Below are positions 9,511-18,553 of a stretch of 64,000 nucleotides of DNA, in pieces. How positions within the stretch are numbered: position 1 is the first letter of the stretch; each line of letters opens with the position of its first letter. Position numbers and translations under genes: made by a program. The notes beneath the pieces were generated by a model that saw nothing but the letters and a program-made list of their open reading frames with translations, was not told the DNA's origin and did no database searches. The stretch lies in contig JAFGBS010000014.1 in assembly GCA_016933055.1 (NCBI GenBank), positions 62,001-126,000 of the forward strand. The letters run 5' to 3'. The stretch comes from Promethearchaeota archaeon (lineage in GTDB: Archaea; Asgardarchaeota; Lokiarchaeia; Sigyniarchaeales; Promethearchaeaceae).

Positions 9511-10135
9511 TTTGAAACTCAGTAAATACACTGAAGAATTTTTCAGGATTCTCCTTTATGTTCACTACAGGAATGGTTTCAAGATGAGTTTGATGAAGTT
9601 TATTCAGAAAATCATAATTTTTACGCAGTTGTTCTATCTTTTTTATGGTAGGGTCTCTAAAGTCAGGATTATTTACAAAATACACCCCACTAAAACAGCA
9701 AATCGATTCCATAATTTGTTTTCTTATTGGATTCATAGAAAATTCTTTCATAAGTAAATCTAAATCGTCTAATTCCCGTAGGAAAAGGATTTTAGGATAT
9801 GCATTTTGCCAAAATCCCTCTAAAAAAATATAATTTAGGTTATTACGTATTTTTAAAAGAATCTGAATAGTATCATCTACAGGTAAGGATTTATTGGTAA
9901 TAATAGCAATCTCGTCATTACTATAAGAGATCACCGGATCACCACCCGCTTGCTTCAACCTCCAAGTATCTTTCCCAGGGTGGTCAATTGTGAACTTCTC
10001 CTTATGAATGTTTTTTATCACGGCCGAAGAAAATTGTCTTGAGGTCAGGTAACGAAGTAATGATTCGAGTGAGGTTGTTTTCCCAGAATTTGAATATCCT
10101 TTTAATGCAATTATGCGGGGTGTTCCATTATTCAT
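9503..10135 (-). CDS. mobB: molybdopterin-guanine dinucleotide biosynthesis protein MobB-like GTPase
   Basis: MobB is a P-loop GTPase that assists attachment of GMP to molybdopterin. The protein has a Walker A GYSNSGKTT at residues 13-21, the family block around IKNIHKEKFTIDHPGKDTWR (histidine and DxxGKDT pattern typical of MobB) and a following AGGDPVISYSND segment. The length of 210 residues is slightly above the usual ~170 and the C-terminal ~60 residues are not conserved in my memory of the family. It diverges from moaB, 74 bp away, so the two may share a control region, and overlaps the 674-residue hypothetical gene by 8 bp at its 3' end. Confidence 0.85.
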   Translation of the reverse strand: MNNGTPRIIALKGYSNSGKTTSLESLLRYLTSRQFSSAVIKNIHKEKFTIDHPGKDTWRLKQAGGDPVISYSNDEIAIITNKSLPVDDTIQILLKIRNNLNYIFLEGFWQNAYPKILFLRELDDLDLLMKEFSMNPIRKQIMESICCFSGVYFVNNPDFRDPTIKKIEQLRKNYDFLNKLHQTHLETIPVVNIKENPEKFFSVFTEFQTR

Positions 10136-10209
10136 TGCTATTAAATAACATTAGAATATATTTAATGGGATAGGTTCTTCCTTTACCTATTCCAAATTAA
10201 AGTGATTTA

Positions 10210-10794
10210 ATGGTGAAATCAAAAGCAAAACGTGAACATCTGATTGATTGTCCCAAACAAGTAAATATCGGATTAATTATCGTCTCTACATCAAGAACTC
10301 GGGAAATCCGTAATAATTTACCTTGTACAGATCAAAACATACCGTTAATGAAAGAAATTCTTTCACGACCGATTGAATTGGATGTAGATACTACCTACAA
10401 TATATCCTTTGCCACAATCATTCCTGACGATGCGGATGAAATCTTAACTATCATGCGAAAACATACTCACCTTGATTCAAAGACTCATGTATTGATTTTT
10501 TCAGGAGGTACTGGAATTACTAAAAAAGATATAACCATTGAAACTCTAACACCTTTTTTTAATAAAGAAATTCCTGGATTTGGGGAGTTATTTCGATTTT
10601 TGAGTTATCAAGACGTTGGAAATTCTACAATATTATCCCGTGCAACTGCAGGCATAATAAGCAATGTGGTAGTATTTTTAATTCCAGGTTCTAAGAACGC
10701 GGTAAAAATTGCTCTTGAACAAATAATTGCACCTGAATTACCTCATGTTTTATCTGAAATATATCGAGAAATACGTAGGGAAACTAGGGATTGA
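10210..10794 (+). CDS. moaB: molybdenum cofactor biosynthesis protein MoaB/MogA family
   Basis: MoaB/MogA enzymes adenylate molybdopterin before metal insertion. The key motif SGGTGITKKDITIE (residues ~98-111) is the family's SGGTG-x3-(R/K)D-x-T-x-E substrate loop, and the C-terminal PGSKNAVKIALEQIIAPELPHVL is the typical MoaB ending. The 194 residues include a short Lys/Arg-rich N-terminal lead. The gene is 4 bp from moaD and divergent from mobB. In this window the likely user of the cofactor is the tungsten-type aldehyde oxidoreductase at 49.1-50.8 kb, as a bis-pterin complex. Confidence 0.92.
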   Translation: MVKSKAKREHLIDCPKQVNIGLIIVSTSRTREIRNNLPCTDQNIPLMKEILSRPIELDVDTTYNISFATIIPDDADEILTIMRKHTHLDSKTHVLIFSGGTGITKKDITIETLTPFFNKEIPGFGELFRFLSYQDVGNSTILSRATAGIISNVVVFLIPGSKNAVKIALEQIIAPELPHVLSEIYREIRRETRD

Positions 10795-10797
10795 TAT

Positions 10798-11121
10798 ATG
10801 TATAATGTTATTATTATTTTTTTTGCGGGAATACGAGAAATTACTCAAACAAAAGAAATTCGAGTGGAATTCGAACAAGGGGATTTAACCTTGCAAGACA
10901 TAATTATATATCTGATTGAGAAATATAAAAAATTAAGAGAGATCTTATTTAAGGGGGTTCCATCGAGTCAAGTTGAAGCATATTTAGGTAAGAAAATTGA
11001 TTTTCAAATTACCCAAGTCAAATTTGCTATCAATCGGAAAATCACCACTCAATCCTCACAAAAAGTGACAATTTCAGATGGAGATGTCATTGCTATGTTC
11101 CTACCTCTAATTGGAGGATAA
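10798..11121 (+). CDS. moaD: MoaD-family ubiquitin-fold sulfur carrier
   Basis: A 107-residue protein starting with the beta strand YNVIIIFFAGIREIT and ending in the hallmark GG (PLIGG), the C-terminus that is adenylated and thiocarboxylated in MoaD. The VTISDGDVIAMFLPLIGG block is the classic MoaD ending. The middle has an insertion (KGVPSSQVEAYLGKKIDF) compared with the usual ~80 residues, which is normal for some archaeal long forms. It follows moaB with a 3-nt gap, so the two are surely co-transcribed. Its partner MoaE was not found in this window. Confidence 0.88.
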   Translation: MYNVIIIFFAGIREITQTKEIRVEFEQGDLTLQDIIIYLIEKYKKLREILFKGVPSSQVEAYLGKKIDFQITQVKFAINRKITTQSSQKVTISDGDVIAMFLPLIGG

Positions 11122-11147
11122 ATGCAACACCACATTGAGGTTTATCT

Positions 11148-13196
11148 ATGACAAAGAAACAATCCACTTTTAATACGTTTATTTTTGATGCCAACTTTTT
11201 CATTACGCTGAAGCATGTGAAGGCAAAAAATTATTTAGACCGTTTATTGGATGTCAGAGATGAGTTAAAAATCAAATTTTATACTTCTAAGCAAGTCTAT
11301 GATGAGATTTTATTCGTTCATCAAGAACCTGAAAAATCAAAATTCACTAACCTTGTAAAGATTACTAATGTATCTGAAGAAGAAATATTATTTGTCAAAC
11401 GAGATCTGTCTAACTTGGGAATTAATGAACCCAGACATGCTCAAGATCCAGATCTATCACTAGTAAGCTTGTCTCGTAAAATCCGTAATCCTAATACGAA
11501 AGTGTGCATTGTAAGTGATGATTACAAGCTCAACGATAATGTGAAATTATTAGAAAGTGTCGGAACCCGTAATTATGACATGGAATTCTGGCCAATCTCA
11601 GCATTTTTACTGTACCTAACCCGAACTACCGGAAGGACTGATTTACAAGACTATTACAAAAAGGTTCGGGATAAAACCTTGAAAAATCGATTAGCCTACT
11701 ACCTACAAAAACATAGTTCCAAGCAATATAACGTTCAGAACAAGCTGATGTGGTTAATTGAGAAAGCAATATCCGTAACAGAGGAGGGAGGTTTTAAATT
11801 AACTGGACTGAAACAACAATATGATTCTACTAAAGAAGGCTCCCTTTCTCCTGTTATATCCGATACTTTTTGCAATGAGATTGATGATAAAAGTTCCGAA
11901 ATACTGCAAATTAGTTCCAAATATATTCAAAAACTAAAAATATCCTCAACGGACCTCGAAAAAGTCGCTATGATGATTCCATTGTTGAATGAAATAATAG
12001 AGGGAAGAGAATATATAAAAATTGCAAAATCCTCTCTCAAAGACGATTATGATGCAATAGGCACTTTACGTATTGCAAAGGACAATTTGATGTATACTCT
12101 CCAAAAAGCTGCATCTGTTTTGAATAAACATCATTATGATATATTTCAAAAATTAGTATGTTCAGAATTGAGTAAGTGCGAGTTCCTTCGAGCATTCTTA
12201 TTTATTGGGACCGGTGACATTAATGCAGCATTGGAAGCGTTAGATGCTACTGCGATGTTTGCTACAATGGCTAATATATCAAATACAGTTTTATCAATTA
12301 ACTACCTTAAAGCATTAATATATTTATTTAATCAATTTTACATCGAAAGTATCGATCAATTCTATTTTACTCACAATCTTGCTGTTAATTATTCTGCACC
12401 TCCATTATTGGAATTAAAATGCGAGATTGGACATGCAATCGCTCAATTTTTGTCAGGATTAGAGGCAGAGGCATTAGATTCGATTGATAATATCAGTAAT
12501 AGTATAGAAAAAGGTAATCTGGAAGACGCATTAATTGTATTTCAAGAATTGGGAGACTATTTTTATGCAATGGCTAATCCTCGTATCGCTATTACATTGT
12601 ATGATGAGGCTCTCGAATGTGCTGTAGATGACACAAAATTAGAATGGCGCATTGAAATCATTTTAGATAAACTAAAGAGAGCCTATATGAATGCCTTATT
12701 AGAATCGAGTACAAATATCGAATCGCCTACAAATATTGACTCAATAATAAACCATGTGTACAAATTGAAAAATATAAATCGTTATAATCAAGAAATTGCC
12801 AAGTTGTCACGATTTCATCAGATATTTTATGAGGATTTTCCTATTTACACAAGCGGTAGTACCAAAGTCTCATATTTCGATATTGATGAGAGCATTCGGG
12901 AATCGTTTGATGTAGTGGACATTCTTAAAGATGAAAAATCTTCCAATACTGTACTGATTGCGTACAATAAAGAAATAGGTCTGATCGGATTTCGAATAAA
13001 TTTGGATAAACAATTACAAGGAATCCCCGAAAATTATACCACAAGACTTACAAAAAAGGCGAAAGTACGTATTTTAAAACCTTCTGATGCTCTTAAAACG
13101 AAGTATCTTATCCGTGCGTTAATTTGTGTAGATGATCCATCTCATTTATACATTAATCGTAACATTCCCGTATTTTTTGCACAAATGAATATATAA
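11148..13196 (+). CDS. PIN-like domain protein with helical-repeat middle and beta-rich C-terminus
   Basis: The first ~165 residues look like a PIN-type nuclease domain close to the Nob1 arrangement: FIFDANFFI near the N-terminus supplies the first Asp, EI at ~50 the glutamate, DPDLSLVSL the central Asp pair and CIVSDDYKL the last Asp pair. The next ~400 residues are helical and TPR-like (repeats of Ala/Leu/Tyr with EALD and YDEALE). The last ~100 residues are beta-rich and could bind RNA or protein. The gene is 26 bp after moaD, in the same direction, though a shared role with cofactor synthesis is not evident. RNA cleavage or toxin-like activity is inference from the PIN residues. Confidence 0.65.
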   Translation: MTKKQSTFNTFIFDANFFITLKHVKAKNYLDRLLDVRDELKIKFYTSKQVYDEILFVHQEPEKSKFTNLVKITNVSEEEILFVKRDLSNLGINEPRHAQDPDLSLVSLSRKIRNPNTKVCIVSDDYKLNDNVKLLESVGTRNYDMEFWPISAFLLYLTRTTGRTDLQDYYKKVRDKTLKNRLAYYLQKHSSKQYNVQNKLMWLIEKAISVTEEGGFKLTGLKQQYDSTKEGSLSPVISDTFCNEIDDKSSEILQISSKYIQKLKISSTDLEKVAMMIPLLNEIIEGREYIKIAKSSLKDDYDAIGTLRIAKDNLMYTLQKAASVLNKHHYDIFQKLVCSELSKCEFLRAFLFIGTGDINAALEALDATAMFATMANISNTVLSINYLKALIYLFNQFYIESIDQFYFTHNLAVNYSAPPLLELKCEIGHAIAQFLSGLEAEALDSIDNISNSIEKGNLEDALIVFQELGDYFYAMANPRIAITLYDEALECAVDDTKLEWRIEIILDKLKRAYMNALLESSTNIESPTNIDSIINHVYKLKNINRYNQEIAKLSRFHQIFYEDFPIYTSGSTKVSYFDIDESIRESFDVVDILKDEKSSNTVLIAYNKEIGLIGFRINLDKQLQGIPENYTTRLTKKAKVRILKPSDALKTKYLIRALICVDDPSHLYINRNIPVFFAQMNI

Positions 13197-13200
13197 AAAT

Positions 13201-14583
13201 TTATTTTTTCTTTCTTCCTTTTTTCATCTTCTTTCCCAATGAACCTAATTTATTTATCGGATTATTTGTATCAAGATTTTTTTTTGCTTGAAAAAGAGAG
13301 CTAAGTTCATTTAATATTGTTAATCGTATATCAGAAGCTTGCGAAGAGGACTCAATTTCAGATTCCTCAGCAGAAGGTTTGGTATATATAATTGAAGGAA
13401 CTTTAATTTCCTCCATACTCTCCTTTCGAACATGTCTAGAAGATGAAGTCTCAGGTAAAGGTAATATTCCTGCTTCTAATTTTGTCTCTAAATCATTGAT
13501 TCGTTGATTTAATGCTGAAATTTGCTCACCTAACGAATTTGCCAGAGTAACAACAGCATTTAGGGTTGAATCTAAAATATCTCCCATCCCTTCTACCTTT
13601 CGGATTAGGGGATTATTTAAAGATTCTTTATCGCTAAGTACATCCTTAATAAATCGGGAAAACTTAGGTTCAGAAGTGAAGAAATTGTAAATACTTGTGC
13701 TGTAAATATCATATTCAAAATCATAATTTGATAAGTGATAATTGAGCTTATCGGCAACATATTCAGAATTGAGTTGAAAATCAGGATCCAAAAGAATATC
13801 TGGGTCTGCCTTGTGCATAAATGCTAAGATGTAAACATTTTCTCCTAATAGGCGAATTACCTCCAGTATTTCGATCAAATATTCAAAAGATTCATTGTAT
13901 CTTTCGGGATCTTGCATATCTAAAACATAAATAAGCAAATCTGTGCCAACGAAATAGGCTTCTGGTTTCGCTAGATAATCTTTTCGATATTCTTCTTGAC
14001 CTCCAAAATCCCATATGAATAAATCTAAATTGGTAGTAGAAATACGTTTTCGTTCTATTCTTTTTGTAGGTTTTAATTTTCCGAGTTCACTAATTCCTAG
14101 TTTCCCACCTAAGCCGGAGAGTATAGCTGTCTTACCCGCGTTGTCTAATCCGACACAAATTACTTTCGTATCCCGTTTTTTTGTATATGTTTTTCTTTTG
14201 GACCAAGATCTCTTTATCATACCGGCAACGGCTACGTGATTTCGAAATTTTTCCAAGTCTGGAATTCCTTCCTTCACTTGATCCTTTATTATCTTAACTT
14301 TTTTTTCATATCTTTTGGGATCAATTCCCTTTTCTATACTGGGTAAAAGATGTTCGATGGGATTGTTAGGATTAAGTTCTGCCAGCTCCTCAATAGAATT
14401 TACTCGAAAGATGTCATGAATTTGAGCCGCTTCAATTTTATCAATATTTTTAAGAGCTGTAATGGGTAATTCCAATATTTCTTTAATACTTGTAAACTGT
14501 TCTGGGGTATATTTCAACTCCGGTTTAATAAATCTTGATATAATATGAGAGATCAGCAGTGTCTCTCCCTTTCTTTTAGCCAT
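13201..14583 (-). CDS. Arf-like small GTPase with N-terminal helical domain and C-terminal coiled coil
   Basis: The 460 residues are arranged as an N-terminal helical domain (~30-100) with two helix-hairpin-helix-like segments (LELPITALKNIDKIEAAQI), an Arf/Sar-type G domain (~138-320) and a tail. The G motifs are GLDNAGKT (145-152), WDFGGQ (191-196) and HKAD (257-260) in place of NKxD. The tail has a short coiled coil (ISALNQRINDLETKLEAG), a Ser/Glu-rich low-complexity stretch and a strongly basic end (GKKMKKGRKKK). It is a paralogue of the gene at 57.2-58.3 kb, but that one ends in a folded domain. No myristoylation glycine follows Met1, so membrane attachment, if any, would be by the basic tail or partners. 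Confidence 0.85.
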   Translation of the reverse strand: MAKRKGETLLISHIISRFIKPELKYTPEQFTSIKEILELPITALKNIDKIEAAQIHDIFRVNSIEELAELNPNNPIEHLLPSIEKGIDPKRYEKKVKIIKDQVKEGIPDLEKFRNHVAVAGMIKRSWSKRKTYTKKRDTKVICVGLDNAGKTAILSGLGGKLGISELGKLKPTKRIERKRISTTNLDLFIWDFGGQEEYRKDYLAKPEAYFVGTDLLIYVLDMQDPERYNESFEYLIEILEVIRLLGENVYILAFMHKADPDILLDPDFQLNSEYVADKLNYHLSNYDFEYDIYSTSIYNFFTSEPKFSRFIKDVLSDKESLNNPLIRKVEGMGDILDSTLNAVVTLANSLGEQISALNQRINDLETKLEAGILPLPETSSSRHVRKESMEEIKVPSIIYTKPSAEESEIESSSQASDIRLTILNELSSLFQAKKNLDTNNPINKLGSLGKKMKKGRKKK

Positions 14584-14717
14584 ATCTGATACTCCTGTTT
14601 TTTGCTCCAGTTCATGAAAATAGGATCTTACGGTCGGATTTCATGAAATATACTATTACATAATATAAATTACACCTAAATTTTATTTTTCACATAGTCA
14701 TTGAGAAGGTGTATTCA

Positions 14718-14724
14718 TTTATAA
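14718..14724 (+). promoter_or_regulatory. TATA box of the 14762 membrane-protein/ABC operon
   Basis: TTTATAA lies 38 nt before the GTG start at 14762, consistent with a short untranslated leader for the three-gene operon. Confidence 0.35.
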
Positions 14725-14761
14725 CCGATCATTTGTTTTGTAAACTTGATTTAATGGTATT

Positions 14762-15715
14762 GTGAATATCATGGCTTTACAGATTGAATTTTACTTTTAC
14801 ATCATTGCATCTATTATAATTCTCGTTGGTTTTCCTTTTCTGGGTAGATTGTTATATTTAATCAAGAACAGATTGGGAAGAGTATTAAGTATATATTTTC
14901 TTGGTGTTGCCGGATTTTTTGCATTGAACATGATACTTTCTGATGAAATTAATATAAGATATTCAGTAGAAATTTTCAATCAATTAAAAGGTGTCAAAAT
15001 AGTTTATATTATTTCTCTTATCCTATATTTTCTCGGAGGTTTCGGCTTTTTCGGAAGTCTTGCAGAAAGGAGTATGGAGAGACTTGAAGAAATCCATCTT
15101 TTATCCACATTGGAGCGAAGACGATCGTGGATTAAGCAATATTTTTTGTATGTAATTTATGGATATGTGTTTGCGTTTTCAGTGTATGCACTTACCCGTA
15201 TTTTACTTATTATACTGGGAGTGTCTTACAAATTCGTTTGGCAACAAAAAATGTACACTATTTTGGGTTTTGAGAGTGTGATTTTAGTGTTGATAGGTGC
15301 ATCATTATTTCTCTTGAAAAGTTTTAATTATGGTTTCTTCTCTCGTGAGTATTGGAAAAATCCAGGTTTCGTTGAATCAGAAGACAATGCATGGCGCCTT
15401 TTACGAAAACTTTTCATTATTTTCTTATACGTGTGGGCTGTGTATATCGCATCGATATTATTTTTTGTTCAGATTTTTAAATTAGAGACATCCTTATTTA
15501 CCAGTATCCAATTAACCTATGAAACGGCTCAACCGATTATCCATTCTCTTCAGTTCGTTTTTTATATTACTACCACAATGCAGGCTTTGTATTTTTTTAC
15601 TCACATCTATAAATTGGTTAGCCCCTTGAAATCAGCGGATCCAAACTATAAGAAAAAAGTGGATGAAAGTATCAAAATCGATTTAGATGACGATGATGAT
15701 GAAATTAAATTTTAA
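14762..15715 (+). CDS. multipass membrane protein in an ABC transporter operon
   Basis: An unrecognised integral membrane protein of 317 residues with about seven hydrophobic helices (roughly at 5-25, 37-53, 78-97, 122-145, 160-183, 215-235 and 262-280). The C-terminus is a soluble, acidic tail (KIDLDDDDDEIKF). It starts at GTG 14762 or at the in-frame ATG 14771. It is followed after 31 bp by an ABC ATPase and an FtsX-type permease, all on one strand, so it is probably an accessory subunit or co-regulated partner of that transporter. No catalytic motif is visible. Confidence 0.75.
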   Translation: MNIMALQIEFYFYIIASIIILVGFPFLGRLLYLIKNRLGRVLSIYFLGVAGFFALNMILSDEINIRYSVEIFNQLKGVKIVYIISLILYFLGGFGFFGSLAERSMERLEEIHLLSTLERRRSWIKQYFLYVIYGYVFAFSVYALTRILLIILGVSYKFVWQQKMYTILGFESVILVLIGASLFLLKSFNYGFFSREYWKNPGFVESEDNAWRLLRKLFIIFLYVWAVYIASILFFVQIFKLETSLFTSIQLTYETAQPIIHSLQFVFYITTTMQALYFFTHIYKLVSPLKSADPNYKKKVDESIKIDLDDDDDEIKF

Positions 15716-15746
15716 TGGTTAATACCACAGAATTTAAAATAAGTAT

Positions 15747-16631
15747 GTGACTCACAAAGGCATGGAAGAAGACGCAGAGATCTCTGAAATTCGTCCTTCT
15801 GACTCCGATTATACACTCAAACGTGAAATTATTCGATGTAACAACATAACTAAGGAATTTGAAATAGGAGAATATGTTGTTCTTGCTTTAGATTCTATTT
15901 CCTTTGAAGTATATCGCGGGGAATTTATTGTATTTCAAGGTCCAAGTGGGGCAGGAAAGTCAACCCTTCTTTCTTTACTCGGTGGATTAGATTCTCCATC
16001 TAAAGGGGAGATTTTTATCGAATGGGTCAAAATATCTGATCTTTCTGAGGAATCTATGTCCGTATTCCGAGCTGGCACAATTGGATTCATCTTTCAAAAT
16101 TATAATCTCATATCTTCCCTTACCGCAGAAGAAAATATCTTATTTCCAATGCAACTCACTGGAATGGAACCCTCCATACAAGAACAACGGGTGCATATGC
16201 TGCTTGAAAAAATTAATCTTCAAGAAAGAACCGAACACTTGCCTTTTCAATTAAGTTCTGGGGAACAGCAACGTGTTGGAATTGCACGTGCCATGGCAAA
16301 TGACCCTACAATCATACTCGCAGACGAACCTACTGCGAATTTAGATAAAAGAAGTAGTAAGATAATAGCTGAGCTGTTTTCAGACATGAGTCAGGAGGGA
16401 AAGACAATTATAATTGCAACTCATGATGATAAACTCATTGAACAAGCAAATCGTGTATTCACTATTGAAGATGGCAAAATTGTTGCAGAAAAGAAGCAAA
16501 AAGAAGCTCCGGATTTTGAAACAATACCCATTCCTACTGCTTATCGAAAATGTCCTAATTGTAATAAATTAATTCTTCCAGGTTTAAAATCGTGCAGCTT
16601 TTGTGGAGTAGTTTTACCTAAAAAGGAATAG
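15747..16631 (+). CDS. MacB/LolD-type ABC ATPase with C-terminal zinc ribbon
   Basis: A 294-residue ATPase of the MacB/LolD/FtsE group. The core (~25-245) carries Walker A GPSGAGKST, a Q-loop (GFIFQNYNLISSLTAEEN), signature LSSGEQQRVGIARAMAND, Walker B ILADEPTANLD and an ATHD H-loop; Thr-Ala-Asn-Leu-Asp is typical of the family. Unlike usual members it continues into a C-terminal zinc ribbon, CPNCNKLI-x7-CSFCG (~268-288). The permease begins 8 bp later, so the two form one transporter or mechanotransducer. The start is GTG at 15747; the in-frame ATG at 15762 is an alternative. No clear Shine-Dalgarno distinguishes them. Confidence 0.93.
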   Translation: MTHKGMEEDAEISEIRPSDSDYTLKREIIRCNNITKEFEIGEYVVLALDSISFEVYRGEFIVFQGPSGAGKSTLLSLLGGLDSPSKGEIFIEWVKISDLSEESMSVFRAGTIGFIFQNYNLISSLTAEENILFPMQLTGMEPSIQEQRVHMLLEKINLQERTEHLPFQLSSGEQQRVGIARAMANDPTIILADEPTANLDKRSSKIIAELFSDMSQEGKTIIIATHDDKLIEQANRVFTIEDGKIVAEKKQKEAPDFETIPIPTAYRKCPNCNKLILPGLKSCSFCGVVLPKKE

Positions 16632-16638
16632 AATCAAT

Positions 16639-18525
16639 ATGTCGTTTGAATTTGGATTAAAAAATATACTACGCAACTGGAAACAGTCCATATCCTATAT
16701 TGTTACAATTGCAATATTATTTGCGATAACTGTTTTTTTTATCTATCTAGGAAATGGATTAGGAATAGTGTTTTTTGATTCAGTTCCTCGATTTAACATA
16801 ACTACAGTGGAATTATTTTCCCAATATTTCAGATTTATAATCTATTCATCCATGGTTGTCACCCTTGTATGGATTGTCGTAATAAATCACTCCCTTATTC
16901 ATCATAAGACTCATGATATTGCAGTCATAAAGGCAATTGGAGCAATTCAGAGGAAACTGCGATCATTTTTTTTTGCTGTTGTGTTACTAATTGATATTAT
17001 AGGAATTATATTAGGTATTATCTGTGGTTTTTTGCTGTATTTAGTTTTCTTTTTTATCCTTTCTGCAGTAGGTTTCGATATTATAATCTATATTGACTTT
17101 ATTTTTGTACCTATACTTATTATTGGAATCCTCATAATGGTTTTTTTGATCAACGGTTATGAATTATGGAAAATCTCAATGAAAAATTATGCAAGTATTG
17201 CTCTTGGGGATATTCCAAAGAATATTGATATCCAATTTAAAAATTTTATACCAAAAAACAAATTAGGTGCTCGAATAAAGTTAGCTCTTCGAAATTTGAC
17301 TAGAAAACGCAAATCATTTTACCGTGTTCTTATCACTTCAATTTTAACTCTTTCGATAATAGTTACTTTAACTACTAGTGTTTTTATTATTTCGTCTACT
17401 ACAATCCAATCCATACGAGGGGCTCAAGGAAATAATGTAATCGTTATGGGGCATGAAGATGTTGTAAATCATTATATTGAGCGATATGAAGAATTTTCCA
17501 ATTCGGATCTGATATTTACCAACAATGACAACTTGACCTCATTAGAATATTTGATGAATGCATCCGTTGTGGATACGTTGATCAATTCCCATAGTGATAA
17601 AGAAATTTCCTATTGGGATAAGCGTGTATTTGCATATGAATTCGCTCGGGAGATGAAAGGGTATATATACAAACTTGAAAATGGTGAGGAAATTTATCAA
17701 ATTGTTGGAAGTAATCGAACTGCATATGTGCCAGTTTTAGGTCTTGAATTTCAGGAAATATATACTTCTCAATGGCAAATTGTTGGTGATATCGGATATG
17801 ACCCTAATTCCGCTTTAGTGGGGGATACACTTGCGGCACAATTATTTGAAGCCGCGATATTTCAAAGAATTAAATTGGAAAACATTACTACACAAGAATA
17901 TAACGTAACGGGAGTGTTTTTTGATTCATTTTGCGCCGGTTTTTCTACATACGTTCCCTTGGAATCGTTACAGCAAGACTTGAATATATCTAATCAAATT
18001 AATCTTTTAATTGTGGGTCTTTCTCCAACAGCAGATAAGGAAGCAATAATTCAAAGTCTTCAAAGTTCCTTGAATTCCTCATTCGGGAGTGATTTTGTTG
18101 CACGAGATTTAACGGTCGCATTTCGCAATAACCTAAAAGCACTCTATCCGTTCGTGATTGTGTCAATACTAGTAATAATAATCGAAACGGTGGTAATTAT
18201 TGCATCGTTGTTTTATTATCAAATGGGGAATTTTCAAGAGCGTGCACCAGATTACGCAATTATTAAAGGCATTGGTGGGACGAGTAAATTCATTAAACAA
18301 GTGATTTTTTACGAGGATTTTGCGATATTGGCAATTGCATCCAGTATAGCATTAAGTATTAGTTTGATCTTTAACGGAGTAATTTTGTACCAAGACGCTA
18401 TTCTTCCTCCGATCTGGTTAATTATGCTACTTTGGTTGGCTTTATCCGTGATCACAATTCTCATAGTTAAACTTTCTATAGTTCTTCTCTATAAAGAATT
18501 AAAAAGAAAGCAGAAAATTTATTAA
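16639..18525 (+). CDS. FtsX/MacB-type ABC permease with two FtsX modules
   Basis: The 628-residue permease works with the ATPase encoded 8 bp upstream. The first ~190 residues form a four-helix FtsX module without a large extracellular domain; it includes the cytoplasmic HHKTHDIAVIKAIGAIQRK signature. A second module starts with an amphipathic segment and a helix at ~225-255, then has a ~240-residue extracellular domain (~260-500), then three further helices with a second signature (RAPDYAIIKGIGGTSK). This duplicated layout resembles large FtsX-like permeases that move lipids or lipoproteins or respond to external ligands. No substrate can be assigned. Confidence 0.88.
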   Translation: MSFEFGLKNILRNWKQSISYIVTIAILFAITVFFIYLGNGLGIVFFDSVPRFNITTVELFSQYFRFIIYSSMVVTLVWIVVINHSLIHHKTHDIAVIKAIGAIQRKLRSFFFAVVLLIDIIGIILGIICGFLLYLVFFFILSAVGFDIIIYIDFIFVPILIIGILIMVFLINGYELWKISMKNYASIALGDIPKNIDIQFKNFIPKNKLGARIKLALRNLTRKRKSFYRVLITSILTLSIIVTLTTSVFIISSTTIQSIRGAQGNNVIVMGHEDVVNHYIERYEEFSNSDLIFTNNDNLTSLEYLMNASVVDTLINSHSDKEISYWDKRVFAYEFAREMKGYIYKLENGEEIYQIVGSNRTAYVPVLGLEFQEIYTSQWQIVGDIGYDPNSALVGDTLAAQLFEAAIFQRIKLENITTQEYNVTGVFFDSFCAGFSTYVPLESLQQDLNISNQINLLIVGLSPTADKEAIIQSLQSSLNSSFGSDFVARDLTVAFRNNLKALYPFVIVSILVIIIETVVIIASLFYYQMGNFQERAPDYAIIKGIGGTSKFIKQVIFYEDFAILAIASSIALSISLIFNGVILYQDAILPPIWLIMLLWLALSVITILIVKLSIVLLYKELKRKQKIY

Positions 18526-18553
18526 AAGATTTTGGTAGGATAATATGAAAAAA

